A stretch of DNA of 17,338 nt from Halanaerobiaceae bacterium (GTDB lineage: Bacteria > Bacillota > Halanaerobiia > Halanaerobiales > Halarsenatibacteraceae). A program made the translations under genes and the position numbers. How positions within the stretch are numbered: position 1 is the first letter of the stretch; each line of letters starts with the position of its first letter. The notes beneath the pieces were generated by a model that was not told where the DNA came from, ran no database searches, and was given only the letters and a program-made list of their open reading frames with translations. The stretch spans positions 1 to 17,338 of the forward strand of contig PWHA01000138.1 of NCBI GenBank assembly GCA_003554685.1. The letters are read 5' to 3'. Shown here piece by piece: positions 7,136 through 14,407 of the stretch.

Positions 7136-7516
7136 ATGGATGAGAAAACTCTTTTTGAAGGCAACCCAGTTATGTTTGGCAATAACCCTGTTTTGTTTAT
7201 TATTTGTCTAGGCTTAATCTTAGCTTATGGTGCTGGTTTAGTAATATTACTTATATGGTATCTTAAAACTAAGGCTACTAAACTAACTATTACGAACCAA
7301 AGGGTTATTTTAAGAAAGGGGCTACTGAGCAAAAAAACAAGTGAAGTTAATATTAATGATATTAGAAAGATTGGAACTGAACAGAGATTTTTGCAAAGGA
7401 TCTTTGGTGTAGGAAAAATGACAATATCAACCGCTGGAACAGGTGGTGTAGAAATATCAGTTTCTGGATTTAAAAAACCTGATGAATTAAAAAGTTTAAT
7501 AAGACAAAATGTTTAA
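7136..7516 (+). CDS. bacterial PH-domain (DUF304/YdbT-like) membrane protein
   Basis: The 126-aa protein has a hydrophobic segment at about 18-42 followed by a bacterial PH-like domain (about 45-125). The motif series is characteristic: LTITNQRVILRKGLL (50-64), then EVNINDIRKI (70-79), FLQRIFGVGKMTISTAG (85-101), and a final KPDELKSLIRQ. Such domains occur in YdbS/YdbT-type membrane proteins of unknown detailed role, sometimes linked to stress or bacteriocin resistance. This is the single-domain form, with no ydbS/ydbT partner nearby. The ATG is 8 nt after a GAGGGGG site. The gene is AT-rich like its left neighbour. Confidence 0.85.
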   Translation: MDEKTLFEGNPVMFGNNPVLFIICLGLILAYGAGLVILLIWYLKTKATKLTITNQRVILRKGLLSKKTSEVNINDIRKIGTEQRFLQRIFGVGKMTISTAGTGGVEISVSGFKKPDELKSLIRQNV

Positions 7517-7534
7517 TTATTGATTTTTCTAAGA

Positions 7535-7561
7535 AACTGGGGGTAAAGCTCCAGTTATTTT
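7535..7561 (+). terminator. probable terminator after the PH-domain gene
   Basis: An 8-bp stem AACTGGGG (7535-7542) / CTCCAGTT (7549-7556), with one G:T pair and a 6-nt loop, is followed by ATTTTAG. The T run is short, so this is moderate support only. Confidence 0.5.
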
Positions 7562-7694
7562 AGTTATTATAAAAAATAAAAATAATAATTTTTGATATAA
7601 TGATTTAATAAATTATGAAGTAAGCATAAATTCAGCCGGAGGAACCCCGAGTTTATTCTTGTTGCAGTAAAATTGCAAAAAATTGAATATGTCT

Positions 7695-7722
7695 AAAAAG
7701 AAAAAAGGGCCATAAGGCCCTA
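7695..7722 (-). terminator. terminator of tRNA-Thr
   Basis: On the minus strand, AGGGCC TTAT GGCCCT (7706-7721) is followed directly by TTTTTTCTTTTT, 8 nt beyond the tRNA CCA end. It is compact and convincing. Confidence 0.85.
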
Positions 7723-7729
7723 AATATCA

Positions 7730-7805
7730 TGGAGCTGACGACCGGACTTGAACCGGTAACCTGCTCATTACAAGTGAGCTGCTCTACCAATTGAGCTACG
7801 TCAGC
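7730..7805 (-). tRNA. tRNA-Thr (anticodon TGT)
   Basis: On the minus strand this is a full cloverleaf. It has acceptor GCTGACG/CGTCAGC, D-arm GCTCAATTGGTAGAGC, anticodon stem GCTCA/TGAGC around CTTGTAA (anticodon TGT), and a T-arm with GGTTCAAGTCC. CCA is encoded. It forms a single-gene unit with promoter 7833-7861 and terminator 7695-7722. Confidence 0.97.
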
Positions 7806-7832
7806 CTGCTGTCTATTATTTCAGCAATTAAT

Positions 7833-7861
7833 ATTATAACTGAATTACTCCCTGCGGTCAA
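7833..7861 (-). promoter_or_regulatory. promoter of tRNA-Thr
   Basis: On the minus strand, TTGACC (7856-7861) and a perfect TATAAT (7833-7838) are separated by 17 nt. The 11-nt sequence AACCCTTGACC around the -35 is identical to that of the tRNA-Pro(TGG) promoter. Confidence 0.85.
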
Positions 7862-7878
7862 GGGTTGAAAGCAAATTA

Positions 7879-7907
7879 TTTGCATTAGTATCCTGCTGTG
7901 ATATAAT
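7879..7907 (+). promoter_or_regulatory. promoter of the DUF2103 gene
   Basis: TTTGCA (7879-7884), 17 nt, then TATAAT (7902-7907), 18 nt before the ATG. It is back to back with the tRNA-Thr promoter; the two -35 elements are 17 nt apart. Confidence 0.55.
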
Positions 7908-7925
7908 TAAATTCAGGTGATAAAG

Positions 7926-8219
7926 ATGGGCGGAAAGTATAAAATTGATAAAATCAAGCAGGAGCATACCATAATAGAAGATATCCTGCCGCTGCTGGAA
8001 GGAGTGGCACTGCATCCCACAGTGAAGAGCATCATCCCCGGGAGAATTCACAGAAGAGGAGGCAGCGGGGTAGTTCCTCACCTCCATCTAAAGTATAATA
8101 CCCCCAGTGGATTTAAGGTGCTGGCCAAGAACAGTTCTTCTGTTCAGGAGGTATTTATTGTAACTGATGATCCCGATAAATTAACCGAATGGCTCAAACA
8201 AAGAGATATGGTAAAATGA
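7926..8219 (+). CDS. DUF2103 family predicted metal-binding protein
   Basis: This is a 97-aa protein resembling DUF2103, a small family of predicted metal-binding proteins found in archaea and some anaerobic bacteria. Visible features are an N-terminal Lys-rich QEHTIIEDILPLLEG, then HPTVKSIIPGRIHRRGG, a His-containing PHLHLKY, and SSSVQEVFIVTDD near the C-terminus. The His residues at about 30, 42, 52 and 54 are the candidate metal ligands. I choose ATG 7926 because AGGTGA (7915-7920) is 5 nt away; an upstream in-frame GTG at 7917 lies inside that site. It sits between two tRNA genes, and the tRNA-Pro promoter begins 2 nt after its stop. Function is unknown. Confidence 0.75.
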   Translation: MGGKYKIDKIKQEHTIIEDILPLLEGVALHPTVKSIIPGRIHRRGGSGVVPHLHLKYNTPSGFKVLAKNSSSVQEVFIVTDDPDKLTEWLKQRDMVK

Positions 8220-8220
8220 T

Positions 8221-8249
8221 TTGACAGCTGCTGGATATTATAATATAAT
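8221..8249 (+). promoter_or_regulatory. consensus promoter of tRNA-Pro(GGG)
   Basis: A perfect TTGACA (8221-8226), 17-nt spacer and perfect TATAAT (8244-8249), 17 nt before the tRNA 5' end. It is the strongest promoter in the window by match to sigma-A consensus. Confidence 0.92.
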
Positions 8250-8266
8250 TATTTTGGTTAATGTAT

Positions 8267-8343
8267 CGGGTTGTGGCGCAGCTTGGTAGCGCGCACGCCT
8301 GGGGGGCGTGAGGTCCCGGGTTCAAATCCCGGCAACCCGACCA
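8267..8343 (+). tRNA. tRNA-Pro (anticodon GGG)
   Basis: A complete cloverleaf: acceptor CGGGTTG/CAACCCG, anticodon stem CACGC/GCGTG around CTGGGGG (anticodon GGG), T-arm GGTTCAAATCC, discriminator A and encoded CCA. It reads CCC/CCU and complements tRNA-Pro(TGG) at 17-93. Confidence 0.97.
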
Positions 8344-8372
8344 TTTTCACCTTTAATTTCAGCAATTACTCC

Positions 8373-8398
8373 AGATCGGGTAATCCGGTCTTTTTTTT
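8373..8398 (+). terminator. terminator of tRNA-Pro(GGG)
   Basis: A 7-bp stem AGATCGG (8373-8379) / CCGGTCT (8385-8391), one G:T pair, 5-nt loop, then a run of eight T. Confidence 0.85.
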
Positions 8399-8445
8399 AA
8401 TTTAGAGACTATTTTAGTTTCTGCTGAGTGAAATTTTTTATAAAA

Positions 8446-8474
8446 TTGCGGTTTGATTATTAGCAAGTTATAAG
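8446..8474 (+). promoter_or_regulatory. possible rimO promoter
   Basis: TTGCGG (8446-8451), 17-nt spacer, TATAAG (8469-8474), 23 nt before the GTG start of rimO. The -10 is good and the -35 weak. Confidence 0.4.
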
Positions 8475-8497
8475 TTTAGTAAGGAGAATCAGCAATA

Positions 8498-9847
8498 GTG
8501 TTTTTAAAAACCTATCTATTAAATTTAGGCTGTCCCAAAAATCAGGTGGATGGTGAATATTATGCCGGTTATCTGGAGGGTTCCGACAGGGTTGAACTGA
8601 TTTCAAATTATCAGGAAGCTGACCTGATAATCGTTAACACCTGCGGCTTTATTGATTCAGCTAAAGAGGAATCTCTGGAGGCAATTTTTGAGGCTGCCAG
8701 CTTGAAGGAGCAGGATCCAAATAAAAAGCTGGTGGTTACCGGCTGCCTGGCTCAGCGCTATCATCGGGAACTGGAAGAAAAGATTCCCGAAATAGATGGG
8801 CTTTTTGGTATCGGTGAGCATCAAGAATTACTGGAGCTGGTCGAGAAGGTGGCCCGTGGTAAAAGGGGTAAAAAGATTTCCCGGCCTGAGCATAAGCTCA
8901 ACAGGGAAATGCCCCGAATCAATTCCGATGGACATTATGCCTATTTGAAAATTGCAGATGGCTGCGACAAGGGCTGCACTTACTGCACTATTCCCGAAAT
9001 TAAGGGAGGATATAACAGCCGCAGAATAGAATATATATTACAGGAAGTTGAAGCACTGGTTGCTGGCGGTGTCAGAGAATTAATTCTGGTTGCTCAGGAT
9101 ACTTCAGTTTATGGCAAGGATATTTATGGAGAGAAGAAACTGTCCGAACTCTTAGAGAATTTGGTTGAAATAGAGAATCTGGACTGGATAAGAATCATGT
9201 ATTTTTATCCGGAAGAGGTTGAAGCAGAGTTTCTCGAACTGATGGCTCAGGAGAAGAAAATCTGCAACTACCTTGATATACCCATTCAGCATGCTGCCAG
9301 GGAAATCCGGAGAAGGATGGCGCGGCCGGGTGATGCCGAGAAACTCAAGAAGAAAATCAGCCTGATGAGGGAAATAGTTCCCGGCATTGCCCTGCGAACC
9401 ACCCTGCTGGTCGGCTTTCCGGGGGAAACGAGAGAAAACTTTGCCGAGCTGGTGGATTTTGTCAGGAAAGTTGATTTTGAAAATCTGGGTGTTTTTACTT
9501 ATTCCCGGGAAGAAGGGACCCCAGCGGCGCAAATGGAAAATCAAATAGATGAAGAAGTTAAAAGTGAGAGATACAATAAATTGATGGAAGTTCAGCGGAG
9601 AATATCGCTGGCCAATAACCGAAAATTATTAGGAGAAGAGGTTGAGGTTCTGATTGATGAGGTTGCAGTTGATGAGTTTACCGGGAGAACCCGGTATGAT
9701 GCTCCTGAGATAGATAACAGCGTTACTGGTAGTTTGCCTGCAGACCGCAACCTCAACCTCAACCCGGGAGAGATAGTTACCTGTCGCATTACCGGAGCCT
9801 ATGAATATGATTTAACTGGAGAGATAGTTGATGAACACTCCCAATAA
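8498..9847 (+). CDS. rimO: ribosomal protein S12 methylthiotransferase RimO
   Basis: RimO adds a methylthio group to a conserved Asp of ribosomal protein S12 using two [4Fe-4S] clusters and S-adenosylmethionine. The N-terminal UPF0004 domain contributes Cys12 (NLGCPKNQVD), Cys49 (VNTCGF) and Cys83 (VTGCLAQR). The radical SAM motif is Cys156, Cys160 and Cys163 (CDKGCTYC), followed by IPEIKGGYNSR. A C-terminal TRAM domain (about 375-445) binds the substrate. NQVDGEYYAGYL and LGVFTYSREEGTPAA separate it from the tRNA enzyme MiaB. At 449 aa it is of normal length. The start is GTG, with AAGGAG at 8481-8486 and a rather long 11-nt gap. Its end overlaps pgsA by 17 nt, so the two are probably cotranscribed. 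Confidence 0.96.
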   Translation: MFLKTYLLNLGCPKNQVDGEYYAGYLEGSDRVELISNYQEADLIIVNTCGFIDSAKEESLEAIFEAASLKEQDPNKKLVVTGCLAQRYHRELEEKIPEIDGLFGIGEHQELLELVEKVARGKRGKKISRPEHKLNREMPRINSDGHYAYLKIADGCDKGCTYCTIPEIKGGYNSRRIEYILQEVEALVAGGVRELILVAQDTSVYGKDIYGEKKLSELLENLVEIENLDWIRIMYFYPEEVEAEFLELMAQEKKICNYLDIPIQHAAREIRRRMARPGDAEKLKKKISLMREIVPGIALRTTLLVGFPGETRENFAELVDFVRKVDFENLGVFTYSREEGTPAAQMENQIDEEVKSERYNKLMEVQRRISLANNRKLLGEEVEVLIDEVAVDEFTGRTRYDAPEIDNSVTGSLPADRNLNLNPGEIVTCRITGAYEYDLTGEIVDEHSQ

Positions 9848-10379
9848 AATTACTCTGAGCCGGATTATTATGATTCCCTTATTCATGTTTTTTCTGCTGC
9901 AGCGGGACAGATTGCCCGGTACAGCAGATATGCTTGCTTTAATAATCTTTGGGCTGGCAGCTTTAACCGATGCTGTTGATGGTTATCTGGCCCGCAGGAA
10001 TAATCTAATTACCAAATTTGGTAAAATTGCTGATCCCCTGGCAGATAAGCTGCTGATTGCCTCGGCTCTGATCAGCTTTGCTGCCCTGGGAGAAATCACG
10101 GCCTGGCCGGTAATTTTAATAATCGGCCGGGAAATGGCCGTGACAGGCTTGAGGGTAGTGGCTGCCAGTGAGGGAATAATAATTTCTGCCAGCTACTGGG
10201 GTAAGGCCAAGACTGTCACCCAGATTTTAGCTGTACTGAGCTTCATTGTTTATCCCAATCTTATAGCTCTGCCGGAACTTATCCCGGTGACAATCCTCTG
10301 GCTGGCAGTAGCGATTACACTTTATTCCGGCTATCTCTATTTTAAATCAGCTGATCTGCAATTATTTACAGCAGAGTAA
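9831..10379 (+). CDS. pgsA: CDP-diacylglycerol--glycerol-3-phosphate 3-phosphatidyltransferase PgsA
   Basis: This integral membrane enzyme makes phosphatidylglycerol phosphate from CDP-diacylglycerol and glycerol 3-phosphate. The CDP-alcohol phosphatidyltransferase signature is complete. DAVDG is followed by Ala-Arg, then Gly, and finally DPLAD, giving the four metal/catalytic Asp at about 47, 50, 68 and 72. The N-terminus NTPNKITLSRI is typical. Several hydrophobic helices follow the signature (about 75-175). I take the ATG at 9831: GGAGAG at 9818-9823 is 7 nt away, against 4 nt for the TTG one codon earlier. The gene starts inside rimO. Its product is the substrate for PgpA, encoded 180 nt downstream. 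Confidence 0.95.
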   Translation: MNTPNKITLSRIIMIPLFMFFLLQRDRLPGTADMLALIIFGLAALTDAVDGYLARRNNLITKFGKIADPLADKLLIASALISFAALGEITAWPVILIIGREMAVTGLRVVAASEGIIISASYWGKAKTVTQILAVLSFIVYPNLIALPELIPVTILWLAVAITLYSGYLYFKSADLQLFTAE

Positions 10380-10558
10380 ACAGAGTAGCTGAGGCAGGTA
10401 AATAAGTGTTATAATTGTTCTTAAATATATTATCTTACAATAAACCTTTAAATAAGACTTAATTGAGGTTTTTGAAGTTCTTATAGTTCTGGCTAATAAT
10501 TAAAAGTTCCTGATAATGATATAAAAACACAGAGAATTACTGTGAAAATGGTGATATA

Positions 10559-11014
10559 ATGAGCTTAGTTCAACGAATAAATAGACTCTATGCCACCGGC
10601 CTGGGCATAGGTGAACTTAAAATCATCCCGGGAACCCTGGGTTCGCTGCTGGCAGTAATAATATATTTTTTGATACCCGAGATAGTCAGCAATCCGATCT
10701 TTATTTTGCTGATTTTTTTCTCAGGAGTACTTTCCTGTAATTTAGATGAAAAGAGAACTTCTCTCAAGGATGATTCCAGAATAGTGATAGATGAAATGGC
10801 GGGAATGTGGCTGACATTTTTTTTAAGACCAAATCTTTTGGTTTCCCAGGTTATTATTGGTTTTGTGCTCTTCAGGTTTTTTGACATTTTAAAACCGGGT
10901 TTAATTGACAGCAGCCAGGATTTAGCAGGTGGCTTGGGTGTAATGGTTGATGACCTGCTGGCCGGACTGGTTTCTGCCGGGCTGCTTCAGATTATCATTG
11001 TTGTTATGAAATAA
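10559..11014 (+). CDS. pgpA: phosphatidylglycerophosphatase A
   Basis: PgpA removes the phosphate from phosphatidylglycerol phosphate, the step after PgsA. The 151-aa protein carries the family motifs in order: PGTLGS (24-29), DDSRIVIDEMAGMW (71-84), FRFFDILKP (105-113) and GVMVDDLLAG (127-136). The acidic residues of the second and fourth motifs are the expected metal ligands. Hydrophobic segments lie at about 29-59, 92-108 and 132-150. The ATG has a weak GGTGA site. The 179-nt gap after pgsA is AT-rich and could hold its own promoter (TTGAAG 10472-10477, TAATAA 10494-10499, 16-nt spacing), but that is a poor match. The pgsA-pgpA pairing makes functional sense in anionic lipid synthesis. Confidence 0.93.
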   Translation: MSLVQRINRLYATGLGIGELKIIPGTLGSLLAVIIYFLIPEIVSNPIFILLIFFSGVLSCNLDEKRTSLKDDSRIVIDEMAGMWLTFFLRPNLLVSQVIIGFVLFRFFDILKPGLIDSSQDLAGGLGVMVDDLLAGLVSAGLLQIIIVVMK

Positions 11015-11112
11015 TTATAGTTTATTAACTGCTAAAACTAAATCATTTAAGATTAAATTATAAAATATATAAGCTGTTAATTATATAAATTATTTTAGGA
11101 GAGATTTGCCAG

Positions 11113-12345
11113 ATGATAGAGGCAGCAGTCCTTACCATTGGTGACGAACTTGTCAGCGGTGAAATAATCGATACCAATTCGGCCATAATTGCTTCCAGCC
11201 TGCAGAAGGCCGGTGTTGCGGTCAGAAAATGTCTGACCGTAGGCGATGAGTCCGCTGAAATTGCCGGGACCCTGGAGCAGTTAATCAGTAATTACCGGAT
11301 TATTATAGTTTCAGGAGGCCTGGGTCCTACCGGAGATGATATTACCCGGGAGGCGACAGCCCGGGCCTGCGGCCGGAAGCTAAAATATAATGATGAGTCT
11401 GCTGCCAGAATCGAAAAGCTTTTTTCCCGGAGAAATATAAAGTTTACCGATAATAATTTCCGTCAGGCTTACTTTCCTGAGGGAGCGGAAATTCTTGATA
11501 ATGAGCGGGGAACAGCTCCGGGCTTTAAATGTCAGCAGGATAACACAGCAATTTATGTCCTGCCCGGTGTACCTGATGAGATGGAAACTATGCTTACAGA
11601 AAAGGTAATGCCGGATATCCTGAAGCTTAACAGCGATGTCAAACCGCTGATACAGAAAAAATATCAGGTTATTGGTCTGGGAGAAGCTGAACTGGAAGAT
11701 AAAATCAAAAAGATTATTAGCAATAATACCGGAGTGTACTTCAGTTTTCTGCCCCGGGGCGGGGTGATAGAAATTAAGCTTACCTGCAGTCCCGAAAAAG
11801 AGGAGTTGCTTTCCAGAGCCGAAAGAGAGCTAGAGAGAAAACTGGACAGTTACATTTTTGGCAGAGGAGATGAAACACTAACCGGGAAAATTGGAGAAAT
11901 GCTTAAAAATAGTTCTAGAACTATTGCCACAGCTGAGTCGATAACCGGCGGATTGCTGGGGAAAAGGCTCACCGATAGGGCTGGATCATCAGAATTTTTT
12001 GCCGGTGGGGTGATCAGCTACAGCAGGGAAAGTAAGATTAAACTGCTGGGAGTCCCCCGGGAGCTGCTGGCCAGCAGGGGAGAGGTTGATTCTGAGGTTG
12101 CCAAACTCATGGCCTGCGGGGTCAGAGAACTGCTGGCAGCAGATATTGGGCTGGCTGTTACAGGCTATGCTGGACCTGAGGCTGTGGACAATAATGTTGG
12201 TCTGGTTTTTGGCGGTCTGGCAGTTGAAGGCAGACATTCCAGTGCAAGGTGGAACCTTGCTGGAGATAGAAAGAGAATAAGGTGGTTAACCGCGCAGTTT
12301 GCCTTTAATCTGGTTCGCAAATATTTACTGGAGGAGATAACATGA
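11113..12345 (+). CDS. cinA: CinA-type protein (competence/damage-inducible; NMN deamidase domain)
   Basis: The 410-aa two-domain protein is of usual length. The N-terminal molybdopterin-binding-fold domain (about 1-170) shows TIGDELVSGEIIDTN (8-22), GGLGPTGDDITREA (68-81) and LPGVPDEM (150-157). This domain has ADP-ribose pyrophosphatase activity in studied members. The C-terminal PncC-like domain (about 255-405) has ATAESITGGLL (272-282), FFAGGVISYS (295-304) and GLAVTGYAGPEA (346-357). It deamidates nicotinamide mononucleotide in NAD salvage. The Ser in AESxTGG is the conserved catalytic one; the usual Cys/Leu that follows is Ile here. TAGGAGAG at 11095-11102 supports the start. Its stop overlaps the TPR gene start as ATGA. 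cinA next to recA is a classic Firmicute arrangement. Confidence 0.95.
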   Translation: MIEAAVLTIGDELVSGEIIDTNSAIIASSLQKAGVAVRKCLTVGDESAEIAGTLEQLISNYRIIIVSGGLGPTGDDITREATARACGRKLKYNDESAARIEKLFSRRNIKFTDNNFRQAYFPEGAEILDNERGTAPGFKCQQDNTAIYVLPGVPDEMETMLTEKVMPDILKLNSDVKPLIQKKYQVIGLGEAELEDKIKKIISNNTGVYFSFLPRGGVIEIKLTCSPEKEELLSRAERELERKLDSYIFGRGDETLTGKIGEMLKNSSRTIATAESITGGLLGKRLTDRAGSSEFFAGGVISYSRESKIKLLGVPRELLASRGEVDSEVAKLMACGVRELLAADIGLAVTGYAGPEAVDNNVGLVFGGLAVEGRHSSARWNLAGDRKRIRWLTAQFAFNLVRKYLLEEIT

Positions 12346-13571
12346 AAAAGTTTATCGTTTCTTTATTACTGGTGCTGGCAGTTTCATTTCTCTTTGCAGG
12401 AATTAATCAGCAGACTGCTGGAGCTGAAGAAGCAGGACTGGCCGAAGCTGTCTATAACTATTATAATGAAGATTATGAAGAAGCTAGAAATATGCTCAGT
12501 GAAATCAAAGTTGACCCTGGTGAAATAACCGACAGTTATTCCTATCAGATTCACTATTATCTGGTAAAGACTGATATTGCTCTGAAAAATTACCGGCAGG
12601 CCCAAAGTTTAATTGAAGAACTGGAAGAGTCCAGATATAATCCGGCTGAACTTTACTGGCTTTTGGGTGAGAGGTATCTGAATAGAGACGGGCACTTTGA
12701 CAGTGCTCAATTTGATGTGGCCAGGGAGTTAATTGCCAGGGCCCGGGAACTCGGCTTTGGCGGTGAGCAGCAGACCAGAGATCTGGCCCATGCTGAATTT
12801 GGCCTTGAGAATTTCCAGAGAGCGGTTGAGCTTCTGGCTGATGTCAGCGAGGATTTGTACAGAGACAGCGATTACTCCATCCTGGGACGTTCTCATAAAG
12901 TACTGGGCAACAGCAGAGAAGCCATCAATTACTTTGAAAGATTGATTGTGAGAGACCCAGGTGATGCTGGTGCTCATCTTGACCTGGCTAAAGTATATAT
13001 GGATCTTGATGAAATAGACCAAGCTATTGATGTTCTGGAGAGAGGACTGGAAAGAAGTCCGGATGTAACCAGCCTGCGCAGTCTGCTGGGACAGGCCCAT
13101 TACCAGGCTGGTGATTATTCAGCAGCCCAGGATAAGTTCGATAATGTGCTAGAGACCCATCCCCATAATTATGAGGCTCATTTTTATAAAGGTCTGATCT
13201 ATCTGGACAGGGAAGAGCATGACAGAGCCAATGAAAGCTTCGAGCAGGCAGTGAGATATAATCCCACCTATGTCAAGGCTTATATTGAACTGGGGAAACT
13301 GGCCCTGGAACAGGATAATCCCTACCGGGCAATTTCAAGGCTTACCCAGGCAATAGAGATCAATCCCGGTTATTCCGTGGGATACTATCATTTAGGAAGG
13401 GTCTATTATGAAATTGAAATGTATCAGTCAGCCCAGGAAGAACTGAGAAAAGCGGTTGTCCGCAATCCTGATATCCCAGAAGCTTCCGAACTTCTGGAAG
13501 AGGTGGAAAATATCATAGAGGATTTGGATGAGGATGAACTTGAGGAAGAGGAGATAGAAGAGGAGTTATAA
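12342..13571 (+). CDS. secreted tetratricopeptide-repeat protein with acidic C-terminus
   Basis: The 409-aa protein has a clear signal peptide: MKKF, hydrophobic core 5-19, likely cleavage near TAGA (about 25-28). So it acts outside the cytoplasmic membrane. After a less regular helical region (31-170) there are six good 34-residue TPR units at about 174-207, 208-241, 242-275, 276-309, 310-343 and 344-377, each ending in a proline-containing turn (RDPG, RSPD, THPH, YNPT, INPG, RNPD). These form a superhelical protein-binding scaffold. The last 20 residues are almost all Glu/Asp. The ATG overlaps the cinA stop and has GGAGGAG upstream, so the two are translationally coupled. The gene ends with TAATAA, after which the same frame continues with 25 more acidic codons. 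The partner is unknown. Confidence 0.85.
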   Translation: MKKFIVSLLLVLAVSFLFAGINQQTAGAEEAGLAEAVYNYYNEDYEEARNMLSEIKVDPGEITDSYSYQIHYYLVKTDIALKNYRQAQSLIEELEESRYNPAELYWLLGERYLNRDGHFDSAQFDVARELIARARELGFGGEQQTRDLAHAEFGLENFQRAVELLADVSEDLYRDSDYSILGRSHKVLGNSREAINYFERLIVRDPGDAGAHLDLAKVYMDLDEIDQAIDVLERGLERSPDVTSLRSLLGQAHYQAGDYSAAQDKFDNVLETHPHNYEAHFYKGLIYLDREEHDRANESFEQAVRYNPTYVKAYIELGKLALEQDNPYRAISRLTQAIEINPGYSVGYYHLGRVYYEIEMYQSAQEELRKAVVRNPDIPEASELLEEVENIIEDLDEDELEEEEIEEEL

Positions 13572-13574
13572 TAA

Positions 13575-13652
13575 GCCCTGGAGGAAGAAGAAATAATTCC
13601 CGGTGAAGATGAGCTTGAAGAGGACCATGAAGAGGAAGAATCAAGCAGCTAG
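13575..13652 (+). other. in-frame acidic tail beyond the double stop of the TPR gene
   Basis: Directly after TAA-TAA the TPR frame reads 25 further codons to a TAG at 13650-13652. The product, ALEEEEIIPGEDELEE followed by DHEEEESSS, has the same Glu-rich character as the preceding C-terminus. It has no start codon or ribosome-binding site of its own. I read it as a tail cut off by nonsense mutations or a small insertion; readthrough of two stops would be very inefficient. Confidence 0.55.
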
Positions 13653-13809
13653 TTTCTTAATAATTTAGTTTTTTGGGGCTGGATATATTTTTAATTCCTG
13701 GATATTTAATTGAAATGTAGAAAAAGTTTTTGAAGGAAATGTATAACAGGTTATTGAGATGCACACCAGAAATCATACTGTATTAAGACTTAAAAGCTGA
13801 GGTGCTATC

Positions 13810-14370
13810 ATGAGATTATTTGTTGCCTGCAATATTGCCGAAGAAACCAGGAAATACTTTGGAGAAGAGACCGATAAGCTCAAGCGGGACCTGCCCCGGG
13901 GAGTTAAGTGGGTTAAACCGGGAAACTATCATATTACCCTGAAATTTCTGGGCGATACTTCTGAAAAGAAAACTGAAGAACTAAATGACAGGCTGGCTGA
14001 AATAAACTTAAACGGGCAATTTGACTGTCAGTTCAAGGGTCTCTCGGCCTTTCCGGCTCGGGATTATCCCAGGGTTTTGATTTCCCGGGTAACCCGGGGT
14101 AGAGAGGAGCTTATTAAGCTTCACAATAAGATTGAAAAGGCTGTGACCGAGCTGGGTTTTGCTGAAGAAAAGCGCAAATTTACTCCGCACTTAACCCTGG
14201 GAAGAGTTAAAAATAAAGCTGATATCAGGATGGCTGCTGATGTTCTGGCTGATGAGGATTTTGGAAAGAATCTTGCTGTCAGCGACAGCATAAGCAGCTT
14301 TTCGCTGATGAAAAGCATCCTGAGATCTCAGGGGCCGGTTTATCAAGAAATATTTTCTATAGATATTTAA
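13810..14370 (+). CDS. thpR: RNA 2',3'-cyclic phosphodiesterase (LigT/ThpR)
   Basis: This 186-aa member of the 2H phosphoesterase superfamily opens 2',3'-cyclic phosphates on RNA ends; it was first seen as a reversible 2'-5' RNA ligase activity. Both catalytic HxTx motifs are present: His41-Ile-Thr43 (NYHITLKFLGD) and His127-Leu-Thr129 (FTPHLTLGRVK). The N-terminus MRLFVACNI and the segment FPARDYPRVL are typical, and length is normal. GAGGTG at 13799-13804 lies 5 nt before the ATG. A 157-nt gap separates it from the TPR tail; I could not identify a convincing promoter there. It often neighbours cinA and recA in Firmicutes, probably for historical reasons and not a shared pathway. Confidence 0.95.
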   Translation: MRLFVACNIAEETRKYFGEETDKLKRDLPRGVKWVKPGNYHITLKFLGDTSEKKTEELNDRLAEINLNGQFDCQFKGLSAFPARDYPRVLISRVTRGREELIKLHNKIEKAVTELGFAEEKRKFTPHLTLGRVKNKADIRMAADVLADEDFGKNLAVSDSISSFSLMKSILRSQGPVYQEIFSIDI

Positions 14371-14378
14371 TAAAATGC

Positions 14379-14407
14379 TTGATTTTTCCATAAAAGTAAA
14401 ATATAAT
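14379..14407 (+). promoter_or_regulatory. recA promoter
   Basis: TTGATT (14379-14384), 17-nt spacer, perfect TATAAT (14402-14407), giving a leader of about 50 nt before the TTG start. No GAAC-N4-GTTC-type LexA operator is present between 14371 and 14462. Confidence 0.7.

Noticed and set aside
5900..7760. Integration-site repeats (attL/attR) from the tRNA-Thr 3' end
   Set aside because: I looked for a second copy of the tRNA-Thr 3' segment left of the AT-rich block and found none.
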